DNA of 64,000 nucleotides from Paracentrotus lividus (Eukaryota; Echinodermata; Echinoidea; Camarodonta; Echinidae), in the NCBI GenBank assembly GCA_940671915.1, contig CALNVZ010003426.1, forward strand, positions 22,897,896 through 22,961,895, written 5' to 3'. The notes under the pieces are model-generated. The model had not been told where the DNA came from. It saw only the letters and a list, made by a program, of their open reading frames with translations, and ran no database searches. A program made the position numbers and the translations under genes. Positions 24,801-32,383 of the stretch are shown piece after piece (position 1 is the first letter of the stretch; each line of letters begins with the position of its first letter).

Positions 24801-27143
24801 ATAAACGAACAATGAAGCAACATAGAATACAGGGGCCGCGGGGGGGGGGGGAGGAAAGGGCCTTCAGCCCCCCCCCCCCCCCCCCCCCCCCCCCCAGCTG
24901 CACGTCGTAGATGTTTGCACTTACATGTTATGATCACCACAGGCGTTATATTTAAGTTAAAGTAAGACTTAAACGTACGTCTTACTTTAACTTCCTTACT
25001 TTAGTATAAAAATAAAAAATAAAATAAAATAAAAAAAGACGTGAGGCTTGATAGGAAATGACGAAATATGACATCATTTATACCACTCTCTGCTATCAGG
25101 GATATACCTTTAAGGCGCAATATTTGACGTCTCTGATTTTTCTTGTATCTCTCTCTATCTCCTGTAGGAATGGTGTTGGTCGTACAGGAGTATTCTGTAG
25201 TATGCTCGAATGCATCGCACAGATAAACAAAGAGAATTCAGTCGATGTGTTCAGGACGGTCAGCATGCTTCGCAGTGATAGGATGCATTTCGTCAAAACT
25301 GAGGTAAGCGTGATGACCTTGCAAGTATTTTGATTCGATAGTAAAGTTCACATCATTTTATTTAAGATCACTTACAAAAATTATCCATTTTACGATATCA
25401 AAGGTTACAACATAGACAGGCAACTTGTTCCTCATACCATAAATTTGCTTGAAAATGACAATGCTGTAGTAGACACGGTTACAGCCCGATAGTCCGCGGT
25501 GGATTCGATAGTCCGCTGGCTCCAGGTAGCCGCGTTTCCGATAGCCGCGGCCGATAGTCCGCGGTGTCCGATAGTCCGCGGGTCCGTTAGCCGCGGTCTG
25601 ATAGTCCGCGGGGCGGGGGGGCGTGATGGTTACTCTGAAGGTTCGTTATTCCGAAAATGAATGAGGTTCGTATTCCGAAAATAGAAAAAGGTTCCTTAGT
25701 CCGAAAATAGAATAGGTTCGTTAGTCCGAAAATAAAAGATTCGTTATTTCTAAAAAAAAGAAAAGGTTCGTTCTTCGAATTTTTGTTATATCCAAAATAG
25801 AAAGGTCGTTATTCCGAAAATATAATGAGGTTCGTTAATCCAAAAATGAATAAGGTTCATTAGTCCAAAATGAAGAATAAGGTTCGTTTTCCGAAAATGA
25901 ACTAAACCATTTTAGTAACAAAAATGGTGGTAATTAAAAAAAATGGATATATGCTATATAGTCTCAGCAGGACGGTCACCCGTGAATAAGCGGAAATTAA
26001 TATTTATCGGAAGATTAACAAGTCGCCGCGATATGTTAAAATAACTTATTCATGAAATAAAAACGGAGTGGATATAATTATGGAATTAGTTATTTAGTCA
26101 AGGGTGATAACGGCACGTTTTTAAAAGCGGAACTATTCTTTATCGAACAACTCGCGCTAATACTTACACTACGTCCATAGCGGGCGGATTTAATGGCGGA
26201 ATCAACAACTGAACAAAAATGGTGATTCTACCCCCCTCCACCACCATGCCCTTTCACATTTTCCGGCTCGACCCAATTATTTCAGTTTCGACTATTAACC
26301 TTCATTCTAATTTTCGAATAACCAAACTTTCTATTTGACCTATAACAAAAATTCGAATAACCAACCTCTCGTTTTTATTTTCGGAAGTAACGAACTCGAT
26401 TTCTATTTTCGAATAACGAACTTCTTATTCGGACTAACGAACCTTTTCTATTTTTCGGAATAACCACCTTCGATAACAAACATCACCCCCCCCCCCCCCG
26501 CACTATCGGACCCGCGGACACTAACGACGCGGACTATCGGACCCGCGGACTAACGACGCGGACTATCGGTACCCGCGGACTAACGGACCCTCGACATCGG
26601 AACCGCGACTGTAGTCGACGCGAACGGTTATGACCCCGTAGACACAGGCCGAGCCGAATTTTCTATGAAGAAAGCTGTTTATTTTTATAACTCGTACGGT
26701 TATCATCAATTAATTGTCTGACTATTAATTAGGTCATTTAGGCTTGTGTACGACCTTTCTTCTCTGTCCTGTAGGTGATGTATTGTATAGTATCCACGCA
26801 CGCTGGACTTTAGAAGGATTTTTTTTTTAAACAAGCTACATAGTGTATTGTATTTTTGTTCGGTTTGTAGGAAGAATATGCATTCATATATGAGTTGATC
26901 AAGGCGTACCTGAAATTCAACGACTACGAGCAACTACCCGTCCCTGTTAGCGAGGACGAACATATGTACGGGAACGTCGAGTCATCTTCCAGATCGGCGG
27001 GTGACAGCGTGTACGAGATCACGGAAATCCAAGAAGGCGCCAATATCCGAGCTTCGTCATACATTGCTAAGAGGAGGAAGCCCTCAGCAACTGAAGCAAA
27101 AGAAGGCGATGCTGTGTATGCAAATTTAAGTTATGAGCAGTAA
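763..27143 (+). CDS. Receptor-type protein tyrosine phosphatase, cytoplasmic half (tandem D1-D2)
   Basis: Gene span; coding exons are 763-1003, 1360-1446, 2309-2385, 2765-2801, 3229-3326, 4178-4297, 7056-7213, 8179-8314, 20354-20509, 20885-20984, 21546-21619, 22605-22733, 23546-23677, 24506-24663, 25168-25303 and 26871-27143, about 700 residues. D1 has KNRYKNILPYD, EYFNASYI, the WPD loop (HFTEWPD), the P-loop HCSAGVGRTG and the Q-loop QTKEQY, so it should dephosphorylate phosphotyrosine at the inner face of the plasma membrane. D2 keeps Cys and Arg in HCLNGVGRTG but has WPT for WPD and KTEEEY for QTxEQY, so it is probably a regulatory pseudophosphatase. The HCLNG form of D2 is typical of the R2B group (PTPRK/M/T/U); the subfamily call is inference. 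Every splice junction except 763-1003 to 1360-1446 keeps frame. The exons between 17924 and 26223 come from the right copy of a duplicated block. Confidence 0.9.
1360..1446 (+). CDS. RPTP exon: D1 start, KNRY motif
   Basis: Flanked by TTACAG and GTAAGT. It encodes VAEKKINFEKNRYKNILP, the conserved entry to the catalytic domain, where the KNRY loop contributes to phosphotyrosine recognition. The first 32 bases read best in another frame (ALPEAISTH, matching the family pattern EF-LP), so one base may be missing inside the exon. The exon ends with T of the Tyr codon completed at 2309. Confidence 0.85.
2309..2385 (+). CDS. RPTP exon: D1 substrate-loop region
   Basis: Acceptor GACAG, donor GTAAAT. 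Completes LPYD and continues SSRVKLEIINDDPDSEY then FNASYIP, equivalent to the D-Y-INAS-YI motif of classical PTP domains. Phase 0 at the 3' end. Confidence 0.9.
2765..2801 (+). CDS. RPTP micro-exon: D1 YIASQG motif
   Basis: A 37-base exon between CTTCAG and GTAAAT encoding SFQNDRAYIASQ plus the first base of a Gly codon. It matches the conserved YIA-TQGP strand of PTP domains and is too short to appear as an independent ORF. Confidence 0.9.
3229..3326 (+). CDS. RPTP exon: D1 core FWRLIWQE motif
   Basis: Follows an acceptor ending GAAG and encodes GPNKASMDDFWRLIWQENV followed by KTIAMITKLQEGTK. This is the conserved DFWRMIWE helix and the I-M-T strand of the catalytic core. Donor GTGTGT. Confidence 0.92.
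4178..4297 (+). CDS. RPTP exon: D1 K-C-YWP motif
   Basis: Forty codons beginning IKCRQYWPGSTPMTFGEITV, the KC-qYWP motif, then VELGSVTKC and KRSMILKR. Acceptor TTACCAG and donor GTAACT; phase 0 at both ends. Confidence 0.92.
4608..5760. repeat. Direct repeats flanking a MITE, RPTP intron
   Basis: A unit of about 170 bp at 4608-4790 recurs diverged at 5519-5690: CAGAATC-TTCTGT, ATAACGGGA, GAACAGG-CTGTTT, then TTTCATACCCCATATACCAA. Further partial copies of the last motif lie at 4810-4860. A MITE sits between the two units. Confidence 0.6.
4993..5336. mobile_element. MITE with about 75-bp terminal inverted repeats
   Basis: The left end AAAAAGGTGATCGAACCTCA is mirrored at the right end (TGAGGTTCGATCACCTTTTT); complementarity continues through the CCAGGCCATCCCTCCCAA segment and beyond. 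A TA dinucleotide flanks both ends, suggesting a TA target site. It lies in the intron between the exons ending 4297 and starting 7056. Confidence 0.75.
5886..6342. mobile_element. TTAA-flanked MITE, 457 bp
   Basis: Ends are TTAAAGGTAGTATCATCCTT and the inverted TTAAAGGTAGTGTCAGCCTT, with TTAA at 5886-5889 and 6339-6342. A TTAA target duplication is used by piggyBac- and Kolobok-type transposases. No coding capacity. A related end fragment lies near 37045-37067. Confidence 0.65.
6693..6814. repeat. (TAG)n microsatellite
   Basis: About 40 near-perfect units with one interruption. The long poly-Val, poly-Leu and poly-Thr reading frames here are artefacts of this repeat. Confidence 0.95.
7056..7213 (+). 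CDS. RPTP exon: D1 WPD loop
   Basis: Encodes GKDIHDIRIVTQFHFTEWPD, then RKVPKNTSTLLKFISEV and DAPILVHC. The WPD loop supplies the general-acid Asp and is intact. The exon ends with the catalytic Cys codon plus AG of the next Ser, so the P-loop is split between exons. Confidence 0.93.
8179..8314 (+). CDS. RPTP exon: D1 P-loop and Q-loop start
   Basis: Continues the active site as SAGVGRTGVVLSIDS; with HC from the previous exon this gives HCSAGVGRTG. It ends GFVSKMRQHRPFMVQTK, carrying the first Gln of the Q-loop. Acceptor ACTAG, donor GTAAGT. This is the last single-copy exon before the duplicated block. Confidence 0.93.
8315..9673. other. Intron sequence with a local 0.3 kb tandem repeat
   Basis: Non-coding. 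8905-9206 is repeated at about 9210-9525 with small indels; both units end with a C-run/A-run and ATCGTAGCAAAGAAATTGAT. AT-rich, no exon seen. Confidence 0.75.
10346..11391. mobile_element. Iteron-bearing TIR element (left copy)
   Basis: Left-block rendering of the element described at 18598-19648. Termini CACTGAAAAGATAACTTGTC and GACAAAGTTATCTTTTCAGTG, flanked by TA. Confidence 0.75.
12104..16954 (+). pseudogene. Left copy of RPTP D1-end/D2 exons, all frame-broken
   Basis: Equivalents of seven exons: 12104-12260, 12639-12737, 13297-13367, 14322-14446, 15249-15377, 16188-16344, 16821-16954. Each has one to four single- or two-base indels relative to the open right copy (lengths 157/99/71/125/129/157/134 against 156/100/74/129/132/158/136). 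Splice sites are mostly intact and I saw almost no substitutions between the copies in these exons. This is the error profile of low-coverage long-read sequence, not of an old pseudogene. Treat it as a duplicate rendering of the same exons. Confidence 0.8.
14144..14300. repeat. Near-palindrome before the D2 core exon (left copy)
   Basis: Left-block copy of the hairpin at 22424-22581. Confidence 0.8.
17899..17923. other. Assembly gap, exactly 25 N
   Basis: Fixed-size gap separating the two copies of the 8.2 kb block. Sequence left of the gap matches the end of the right copy, and sequence right of the gap matches the start of the left copy, as expected when two contig ends overlap but were not merged. 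Confidence 0.97.
18598..19648. mobile_element. TIR element with repeated TTTGTCAT iterons (right copy)
   Basis: The ends CACTGAAAAGATAACTTTGT and its inverted counterpart are flanked by TA on both sides. Between them AATTTGTCAT or its complement recurs well over a dozen times (for example 18640-18720, 18780, 18866, 19315-19370, 19555). A GC-rich core without iterons occupies about 19050-19300. No transposase ORF; the 110-codon ORF here crosses the core and the iterons and matches nothing I know. Confidence 0.75.
20354..20509 (+). CDS. RPTP exon: D1 end and D1-D2 linker (right copy)
   Basis: Fifty-two open codons beginning EQYEFVYMAVLEALLAGDTG, the C-terminal helix of D1, followed by a charged linker (LKEEARSTEGKRSELAKQFE). 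Phase 0 fits the exon ending 8314. The left-copy equivalent 12104-12260 is frameshifted. Confidence 0.88.
20885..20984 (+). CDS. RPTP exon: D2 N-terminus (right copy)
   Basis: Encodes NLMVVCPDPPSSMIRTGTMT and ENRSKSRYGNSVP, ending one base into the next codon before donor GTAATG. The segment corresponds to the KNRY region of D1 but the motif has decayed to SKSRY, as expected for a D2 that does not bind substrate. Confidence 0.82.
21546..21619 (+). CDS. RPTP exon: D2 SDFINASFV (right copy)
   Basis: Seventy-four bases, phase 1 to 0, encoding ERNRVILRSEISSGSDFINA and then SFVT. This matches the NRV-L and INASY motifs of D2 domains. Acceptor ACTAG, donor GTTAGT. Confidence 0.85.
22424..22581. 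repeat. 158-bp near-palindrome (hairpin MITE)
   Basis: Arms start TATTGACTGCTTTTATTTTC and end with its imperfect complement. The central complementary segments include GTTTCTAGACTGCTC and GAGCAGTCTAGAAAC. The right arm ends about 23 bp before the exon at 22605, so any branch point would be in or beside the hairpin. Confidence 0.85.
22605..22733 (+). CDS. RPTP exon: D2 core (right copy)
   Basis: Forty-three open codons: GARCKFIATQMPLPNTVNEF, WAMIFDYKLTKIVMLND. It corresponds to the FI-TQ-P and FW-M strands. A 158-bp near-palindrome ends about 23 bp upstream of the acceptor (see 22424-22581). Confidence 0.88.
23546..23677 (+). CDS. RPTP exon: D2 C-KYW motif (right copy)
   Basis: Forty-four codons: SCAKYWFDTGVTSFGSLSVT, TLSVTDRKAGYIEREIEV. 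It corresponds to KC-YWP of D1, with Pro lost. Acceptor TACAG, donor GTAAGT. Confidence 0.86.
24506..24663 (+). CDS. RPTP exon: D2 WPD-loop equivalent, WPT (right copy)
   Basis: Encodes KGRHVVKQYQLQSWPTSLKE and ends FKVLVHC plus TT of a Leu codon. The general-acid Asp of WPD is Thr here (confirmed by ACG in both assembled copies), so D2 lacks the acid catalyst. Confidence 0.88.
25168..25303 (+). CDS. RPTP exon: D2 P-loop HCLNGVGRTG (right copy)
   Basis: Begins NGVGRTGVFCSMLECIAQIN and ends DRMHFVKTE. Joined to VHCL it gives HCLNGVGRTG, retaining the nucleophile Cys and the Arg. The Q-loop position reads VKT instead of VQT. Acceptor CTGTAG, donor GTAAGC. Confidence 0.9.
25477..26637. mobile_element. 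Foldback-like element with inverted tandem-iteron arms
   Basis: The left arm has an outer array of a 16-mer (GTCCGATAGTCCGCGG; clearest as eight units in the left copy at 17139-17262). Inside that is an array of about ten 25-mers beginning AGGTTCGTTATTCCGAAAAT. The right arm (26280-26620) carries both arrays in reverse complement and mirror order. An 8-bp direct repeat GTAGACAC flanks the element at 25469-25476 and 26638-26645. It sits in the last intron of the phosphatase gene. The organisation resembles sea-urchin TU foldback transposons; no coding sequence seen. Confidence 0.75.
26871..27143 (+). CDS. RPTP terminal exon: D2 end and tyrosine-bearing tail
   Basis: Ninety codons and TAA. It starts EEYAFIYELIKAYLKFNDYE, the last helix of D2 (Gln of EQY replaced by Glu), then an acidic tail with HMYGNV, SVYEITEI and AVYANLSYEQ at the C-terminus. 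Two pY-x-N sites (YGNV, YANL) fit the consensus for Grb2-type SH2 domains; that they are phosphorylated is inference. The exon lies just outside the duplicated block, so it is single copy. Confidence 0.9.
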   Translation, partial: EEYAFIYELIKAYLKFNDYEQLPVPVSEDEHMYGNVESSSRSAGDSVYEITEIQEGANIRASSYIAKRRKPSATEAKEGDAVYANLSYEQ

Positions 27144-27890
27144 GAATCCCCGGCAGCCAGGCTCGCTATTAACACAAAATCATGACCTAATTATTTTCAA
27201 CTGATTCAAACACCTGTGATGATCCACCGTGAGTAGGCTTTGAGGGCCAAATATGGCATTTATCTGGGTCTAATTATGTAACATTACACATTCGTTTCTA
27301 ATTTCCTTTTGACATGGCTCTTTTGACGTTTATGGCTTTTCTCACGCCGGAAAGAAAAAAACTGACAGATAAAATTTTTGAAGAGTACCGAAATTGTTAA
27401 CAGATTAAAGCATTATACATGTTGAAGTCTTGTATTTCACCTGCTGTGTATTGCTTGTTTCACTTGATGAATGTAGGGTTGGATATGATTTTGTGTAACT
27501 TTAGCTATACGAGTAATACCGTATAATTTCATCGTCTGACAAAATACAGGCTTGTTTACAATATGTTCAAAGTAATGATAATGCGGAATAGTTAGTAACT
27601 GTAATCATTTGAAATTGTGTAATAATCAGACTGTGATTGGTATTTGTAGTGAAAATCTTTATAACCTTATTTTATACCCAGAACAATATGCAATGTAATA
27701 TGCGTTATATGAAATACAATGTGTAAATACTTTAAGAATCAAGAGACTAGTACCCATTTAAATTATTGTTTAACTTCTTTAATACACAATAATCTTGCTG
27801 TCTATTATATACAATCTCTGATACGAGAACGACAGAGAGAGTAGGAGGACACACACATTGTTTGAATAAAATTACGTGTAGGCCTACTAA
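27144..27890 (+). other. RPTP 3' UTR and flank
   Basis: AT-rich non-coding sequence after the stop codon. An AATAAA at 27865-27870 is the clearest poly(A) signal candidate. No other feature seen. Confidence 0.45.
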
Positions 27891-28318
27891 TCTTTAACTT
27901 GTTTGTTGAGAGCCAGAAAAGCAGAATTAACCTCGAGATACAATGTCTTTTTGTAACCACACATTGAATATTGAATGACTTACTTGACTAATGGGCGTAG
28001 GCGGGTGTGCCCCTTGGCTCTCTTATGAGTCAGCCTCCTCCATGGAGCCCTGGCTCAGGTTAAGTTCTCACAAAACTCTAGGGTTAGTCCAACTGCATAT
28101 TGAATACAAAATGTGAAAGTTTATTGTTCGAAAATCACAACCTGAATGTTTCGTATTAAATAAAAAATAAAAAAAAGGCTTAACAAATTGATACAAAATT
28201 TCGTAGTGAATAAATCCATTCATATTGAGTAATATCTGGAAATTTTCTCATTTTCTTAACCGGCGCCTGTTTAGTTACTTTAGTTTCATAACATTGATAA
28301 CAAAATGCTGCACATAAT

Positions 28319-29078
28319 GGGGAGAGCGGCGTAAAGTGGGACAAAAATCATGATTTTGCACTGTTTGTTATAATTATAATTCCTAGATTATTCATCGTAG
28401 TTTCTTAATTTTCATTTGGTAAGTACTACCAGGTGTTAACATTTTTCGGCATATTAACTATAGAGGTAGGGTTAGGTCGGTCTTTGACACCCCTTACGTT
28501 CAGGTCGATTAGGCGCCCCTAGGGTAAATTGGGCGCCCCCTCCCCCAGAATACATGAATGAAAAATATCAAAATGCTAAATTCACACATTTTTCAGGAAG
28601 TTATCGAAAATGATTTAAAATATTAAAGGTAATAAAATACATGCAAGTTGTAAGTTGACATTTAGAATAAGTAATGCCGGGGTTTACTATGGTCAAGTCA
28701 TATTCCTATCAAAATAATGTAAGGCAATGGCGGTGAAAAATAGGTAAAAAGTGGTAAATACAAGAACTTAGTAGAGGCAAAATTTGTGTTTAGCTCTGAA
28801 TGTATATAAATTACTAACGTTGATATGTAGTCAAGTCATATTCCTATCAAATGTTCGACAATGATGGTGAAAAAAGGGAAATAGTGGTTTAAAAAAAAAG
28901 GAGAAATGAAATTTAAACATAAAAGGAAAATTTGTGTTTAGTTCTGAATGTACATTATTATGAACGTCGATAGTTAAGACCATTTGTAGTGTTAAGACAA
29001 ATTTGTAAAAGATTAATTTTTTTCGAGTTAGTGGTGGTGTCCCAGTTCTCCCGCATCCCAGCTATTCCCGCTCTCCCC
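28319..29078. mobile_element. TIR element, 760 bp, GGGGAGAGCGG ends
   Basis: The left end GGGGAGAGCGGCGTAAAGTG is mirrored by CCCGCTCTCCCC at the right, with TGGGACA inside each arm. TAAT or similar flanks both sides. The interior holds a diverged direct repeat of about 130 bp (28695 and 28833, starting AAGTCATATTCCTATCAAA). No ORF. Confidence 0.65.
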
Positions 29079-29616
29079 TAATCTGCTTTATATATTTTTT
29101 TAAATATATAATTATGTAAATAATTAAGATGAAGATGAAGTCGTAATAGGTTGACTAAAGCTTAGCCTTGATCTTATTATATTATGTTGTATTATTGTAT
29201 ATTGTATTATGAATTTGGTGTTACTCAGAAGGGAGTGGATTGGTTTACACGGTGTAATTATATTGAAATGCTATATAAAAGAAATTGAATTATTGGTTAA
29301 GTTCATTTTATTTATTTGGTGCATCAGAAAAGATGATCAAGGCGAAATCGATTGCTCTTCAACAAATTGTTATGGAAGATCTATAGGGGGAAAAAACAGT
29401 CGGGAATATCTATCAAACCATCAAAAATATGTCTATCCTTTTGATAATTTTATATTGCTTTCTTTTGTAAATTTTATTTCTCCTTATTTGAGAGATGATC
29501 CAAATTTTAAAAGAAACCTTACCTGTGATGTTAAAGCTCAGATACAATCTGTTATCCTAGACATTCTTCTGCAGGCGACAATGTTCTACATAGCACCAGA
29601 TTATTTCGTCTGTCTC

Positions 29617-29763
29617 CAGGGGGGCATTTCATGAAAGGACTTGTAGAACGTTTTATTCGACAAATTTGCTCTCAGCCAATTAGATGCAAGCATTTCAGTA
29701 GTTTATAACAGTTTGTCGAATAAAACGTGAGACAAGTCCTTTCAGTGATGAAACGCCCCCCTG
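29617..29763. mobile_element. 147-bp hairpin MITE
   Basis: Arms of about 50 bp: CAGGGGGGCATTTCATGAAA and, inverted, CAGGGGGGCGTTTCATCACT, continuing through AGGACTTGT and CGTTTTATTCGACAAA on both sides. No coding capacity. Confidence 0.85.
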
Positions 29764-29914
29764 ATGAATAAACTCATAATTATTTAATTACTCCTAAATG
29801 ATGTCAATATATGTTTTAGACCAAATTATTTTGGGAGGAGTTGTCGTCTATCCTCATTTATACAGGAAGGTGTATTTGTTTATTATTCAATGTTGTTTAT
29901 GTCAAGGTTCAAAT

Positions 29915-30380
29915 AATATAGGTTTTCCCGGCCAATTTCATCGTTTTGTCAATCAATTGTAAATTAGAGGCATTCATTTTCGGGAAAAAAAGCTGATGCA
30001 TCGAAATGTTGCCAGTCAGAATCGTATTCAATCATCAAAATTAACGATTGTTGTGATCGATTTCGTATTTGCGCATTCTACTTCAGATAATAAGCATACA
30101 CATTCGGCAATAACTATTCAAATTCGTCATCATCCTGTCGGCATTTCATTCCGTATACTCAAATTCGCACTAATTTGAATGCACAAATAATGAAATTAAA
30201 TGCCTATATCCGAATTTGAACTTTGCAACCATTACTTTGTGTGCCTAAAAACGAATTTGAGAGCATGAACACGAAATTGTTTGATTAAAGTCAGTCTGTC
30301 GCATCAAACACACGAATTTGAATACACATTAAATGAAAACGGATGATAAATGTATGAAATTGGCCGGGAAAACCTATATT
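29915..30380. mobile_element. TIR element with CGAATTTGA iterons, 466 bp
   Basis: Perfect 27-bp terminal inverted repeats at 29915-29941 and 30354-30380, containing GGTTTTCCCGGCCAATTTCA. Inside, CGAATTTGA or its complement recurs about eight times (for example 30150-30180, 30210, 30252, 30312), with both orientations present. Confidence 0.8.
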
Positions 30381-31480
30381 TAAAAATTTATTGATTTGCA
30401 TTTTGTCATTACAGGCCTACTATTCATGTCACATTTCATCAGTTATTTGCATATTCCTATAGTTAATAAGGAACTCTATGAAAACCATTTGTACCGGTTT
30501 AGTAGTTTGAATGATTTGGCTGTTTGAGGATTTTTATCAATTTACCAAGATGCAAAATACCTGAAGATCAAACTTGCATTACATCGTATTCTTCCTCTTT
30601 TCTATTGTATTTAAGACAATTGCTATACCCAGTGAGTGAATGAGGTCATGTACAGGGTATAATAGACTATAGTGAGATCCCCTACAGGGTATATAGACTA
30701 AAATACAACGAAATATATAATTGTTTTCTGTTTTATGGATTGGGTTTTTATTATTTGTTTTAATCTTTACGTAATAAATCAAATGAGTCAGTGATCGTAC
30801 ATTAAATGAAATTTATGAATTAGTATGGTCCAGTTCCGTTCCACTTGTATCAGTCAGAACGAATAATGTCCGATCCATGAATATAAGAAACAGCTTAATA
30901 TGAAGTTTTTAAAAAATGATGGTGGGTGGGTGGGCATTGTGAATTTAAATTCCAACATAACGTTTTACAGAGAGCTAGTACATTATAGAAGATTTATATG
31001 TTTATAATAAAGATAGGGCCTGTGCCAGTACTAAAGAATATTTGAAAAGGTCTAAAACATTGGTTTTATGTATTTTTTTTAAACGTAGTTTTTCTGAATG
31101 TACCTATTTGTAGCGTATGTACAGAAATATGAATAATTTGTAATTTAAATGTACAATATTTCCTTATAAACGTCATCTGTCATTAACATTTAAAAAAAAT
31201 TGTACTCAGTTTGAAGGAGAAATAAAGCCAACATAGTTGGGGTTATGACATGGGGTTATGAGTTTAAAATTTACATAAGGATAAGAACTTGTTTGTCATT
31301 GTAATTGAAAGTAAAAGTCAACTACGTCATGTACATAGGCAAAATCTGGGGGTGGGGCTAAGCCCCCCACCCAACCCCCCCCCCCTTCCGCCAGTCAATT
31401 CCTTTGTTGACAGTGGTCCTCTTCATGACCTAGTCAATAGCTACGGCAGAAAGAATTGGTGCAAGTATGCAGCCTTGCGA
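30381..31480. other. Intergenic AT-rich DNA
   Basis: A short direct repeat (ACAGGGTATA at 30652 and 30693) and homopolymers near 31375. I see no gene or transposon with support. Confidence 0.4.
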
Positions 31481-31499
31481 CGCACTCCTGTTAACCGGT

Positions 31500-31920
31500 T
31501 ATGGGCTATTCCACGGTTACTCACGTTACATTTGGAGACACATTGACTCATACTTGGAGCTGTAACTCCATTATTATTGATAGGAACTAAACATCTTTTT
31601 ATCTCAACAAAGTACACAGTCTGACTATCCTTTGTATAAAAACAAAACTTGTTAAATTTCATTATGCTCCTGGCAAATCTTTAAAATGTGTTGGTTACTC
31701 ACGTAACATGATTTGGACATGCATAAAATGAAAAGTCGACGTAAGTGAAAAGTGTCCTCATACAAGGCTTTTATGAAAGTTGATTATATCCATTTCAAAG
31801 AAGTCTATTAGGGCGACAAACTTTGTATATCATTAAAAAAGTAAAGAACACATGGTTTTTACTAGGGGTGCAGATAAAGTGGTTACTCACGTAACGGTTA
31901 CTCACATTACATTTTGTCCA
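31500..31920. repeat. GGTTACTCACGTTACAT iterons
   Basis: Four copies of a motif close to GGTTACTCACGTAACAT near 31514, 31691, 31880 and 31897, all in the same orientation. Possibly one half of a decayed iteron element; no terminal inverted repeat identified. Confidence 0.55.
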
Positions 31921-32383
31921 GTGAACTTCCAGAGGTCTTTTCACCCCTTGTAATCGCATAATATCTCAAGTGGCTTCTGAAATATGGAAATGTGTTTATC
32001 CTTGGCCTTTTTGTGAAATTTGTGAGAAGAAATATTAAACGAGTCTTGTGTAATTTGCATTTTAGTGAAATTTGTTGTCCCCAGTCCCACACGTGCAATT
32101 TTAATGATGGTCTGAGATCTAGCAGAAGTCATTGAAAATGATTATTTTTTTCAATTGAATATGAATAACCTATGTCATTTATGAAAATTTGTGGCATTAG
32201 ATTGGTGATAAATCGAATAATCAAGTCAAGAGACACACTTCTTTTTTTTTTTTCAATGTCCACTAACCCGTGGAATTGCCCTTATGCTTTTTATGCCCCT
32301 TATTCTATTCTATATTCAGGTGCCAAATCTAAGGACTTTGGCGATCATGTTTTTCCACAACTCTCTGTTTTTAGCTTTCGCGA

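Larger units (their letters stand above)
17924..26223. repeat. Right copy of the 8.2 kb duplicated block
   Basis: 8300 bases against 8225 in the left copy. All seven coding exons are open in this copy, so it is the better rendering of exons, although the outermost parts (around 18000 and 25490-25620) also look noisy. Confidence 0.92.

Noticed and set aside
29209..29634. 141-codon ORF with several Cys residues
   Set aside because: AT-rich, no recognisable domain, no splice context, and its end runs into the hairpin MITE at 29617. A gene remnant cannot be excluded.
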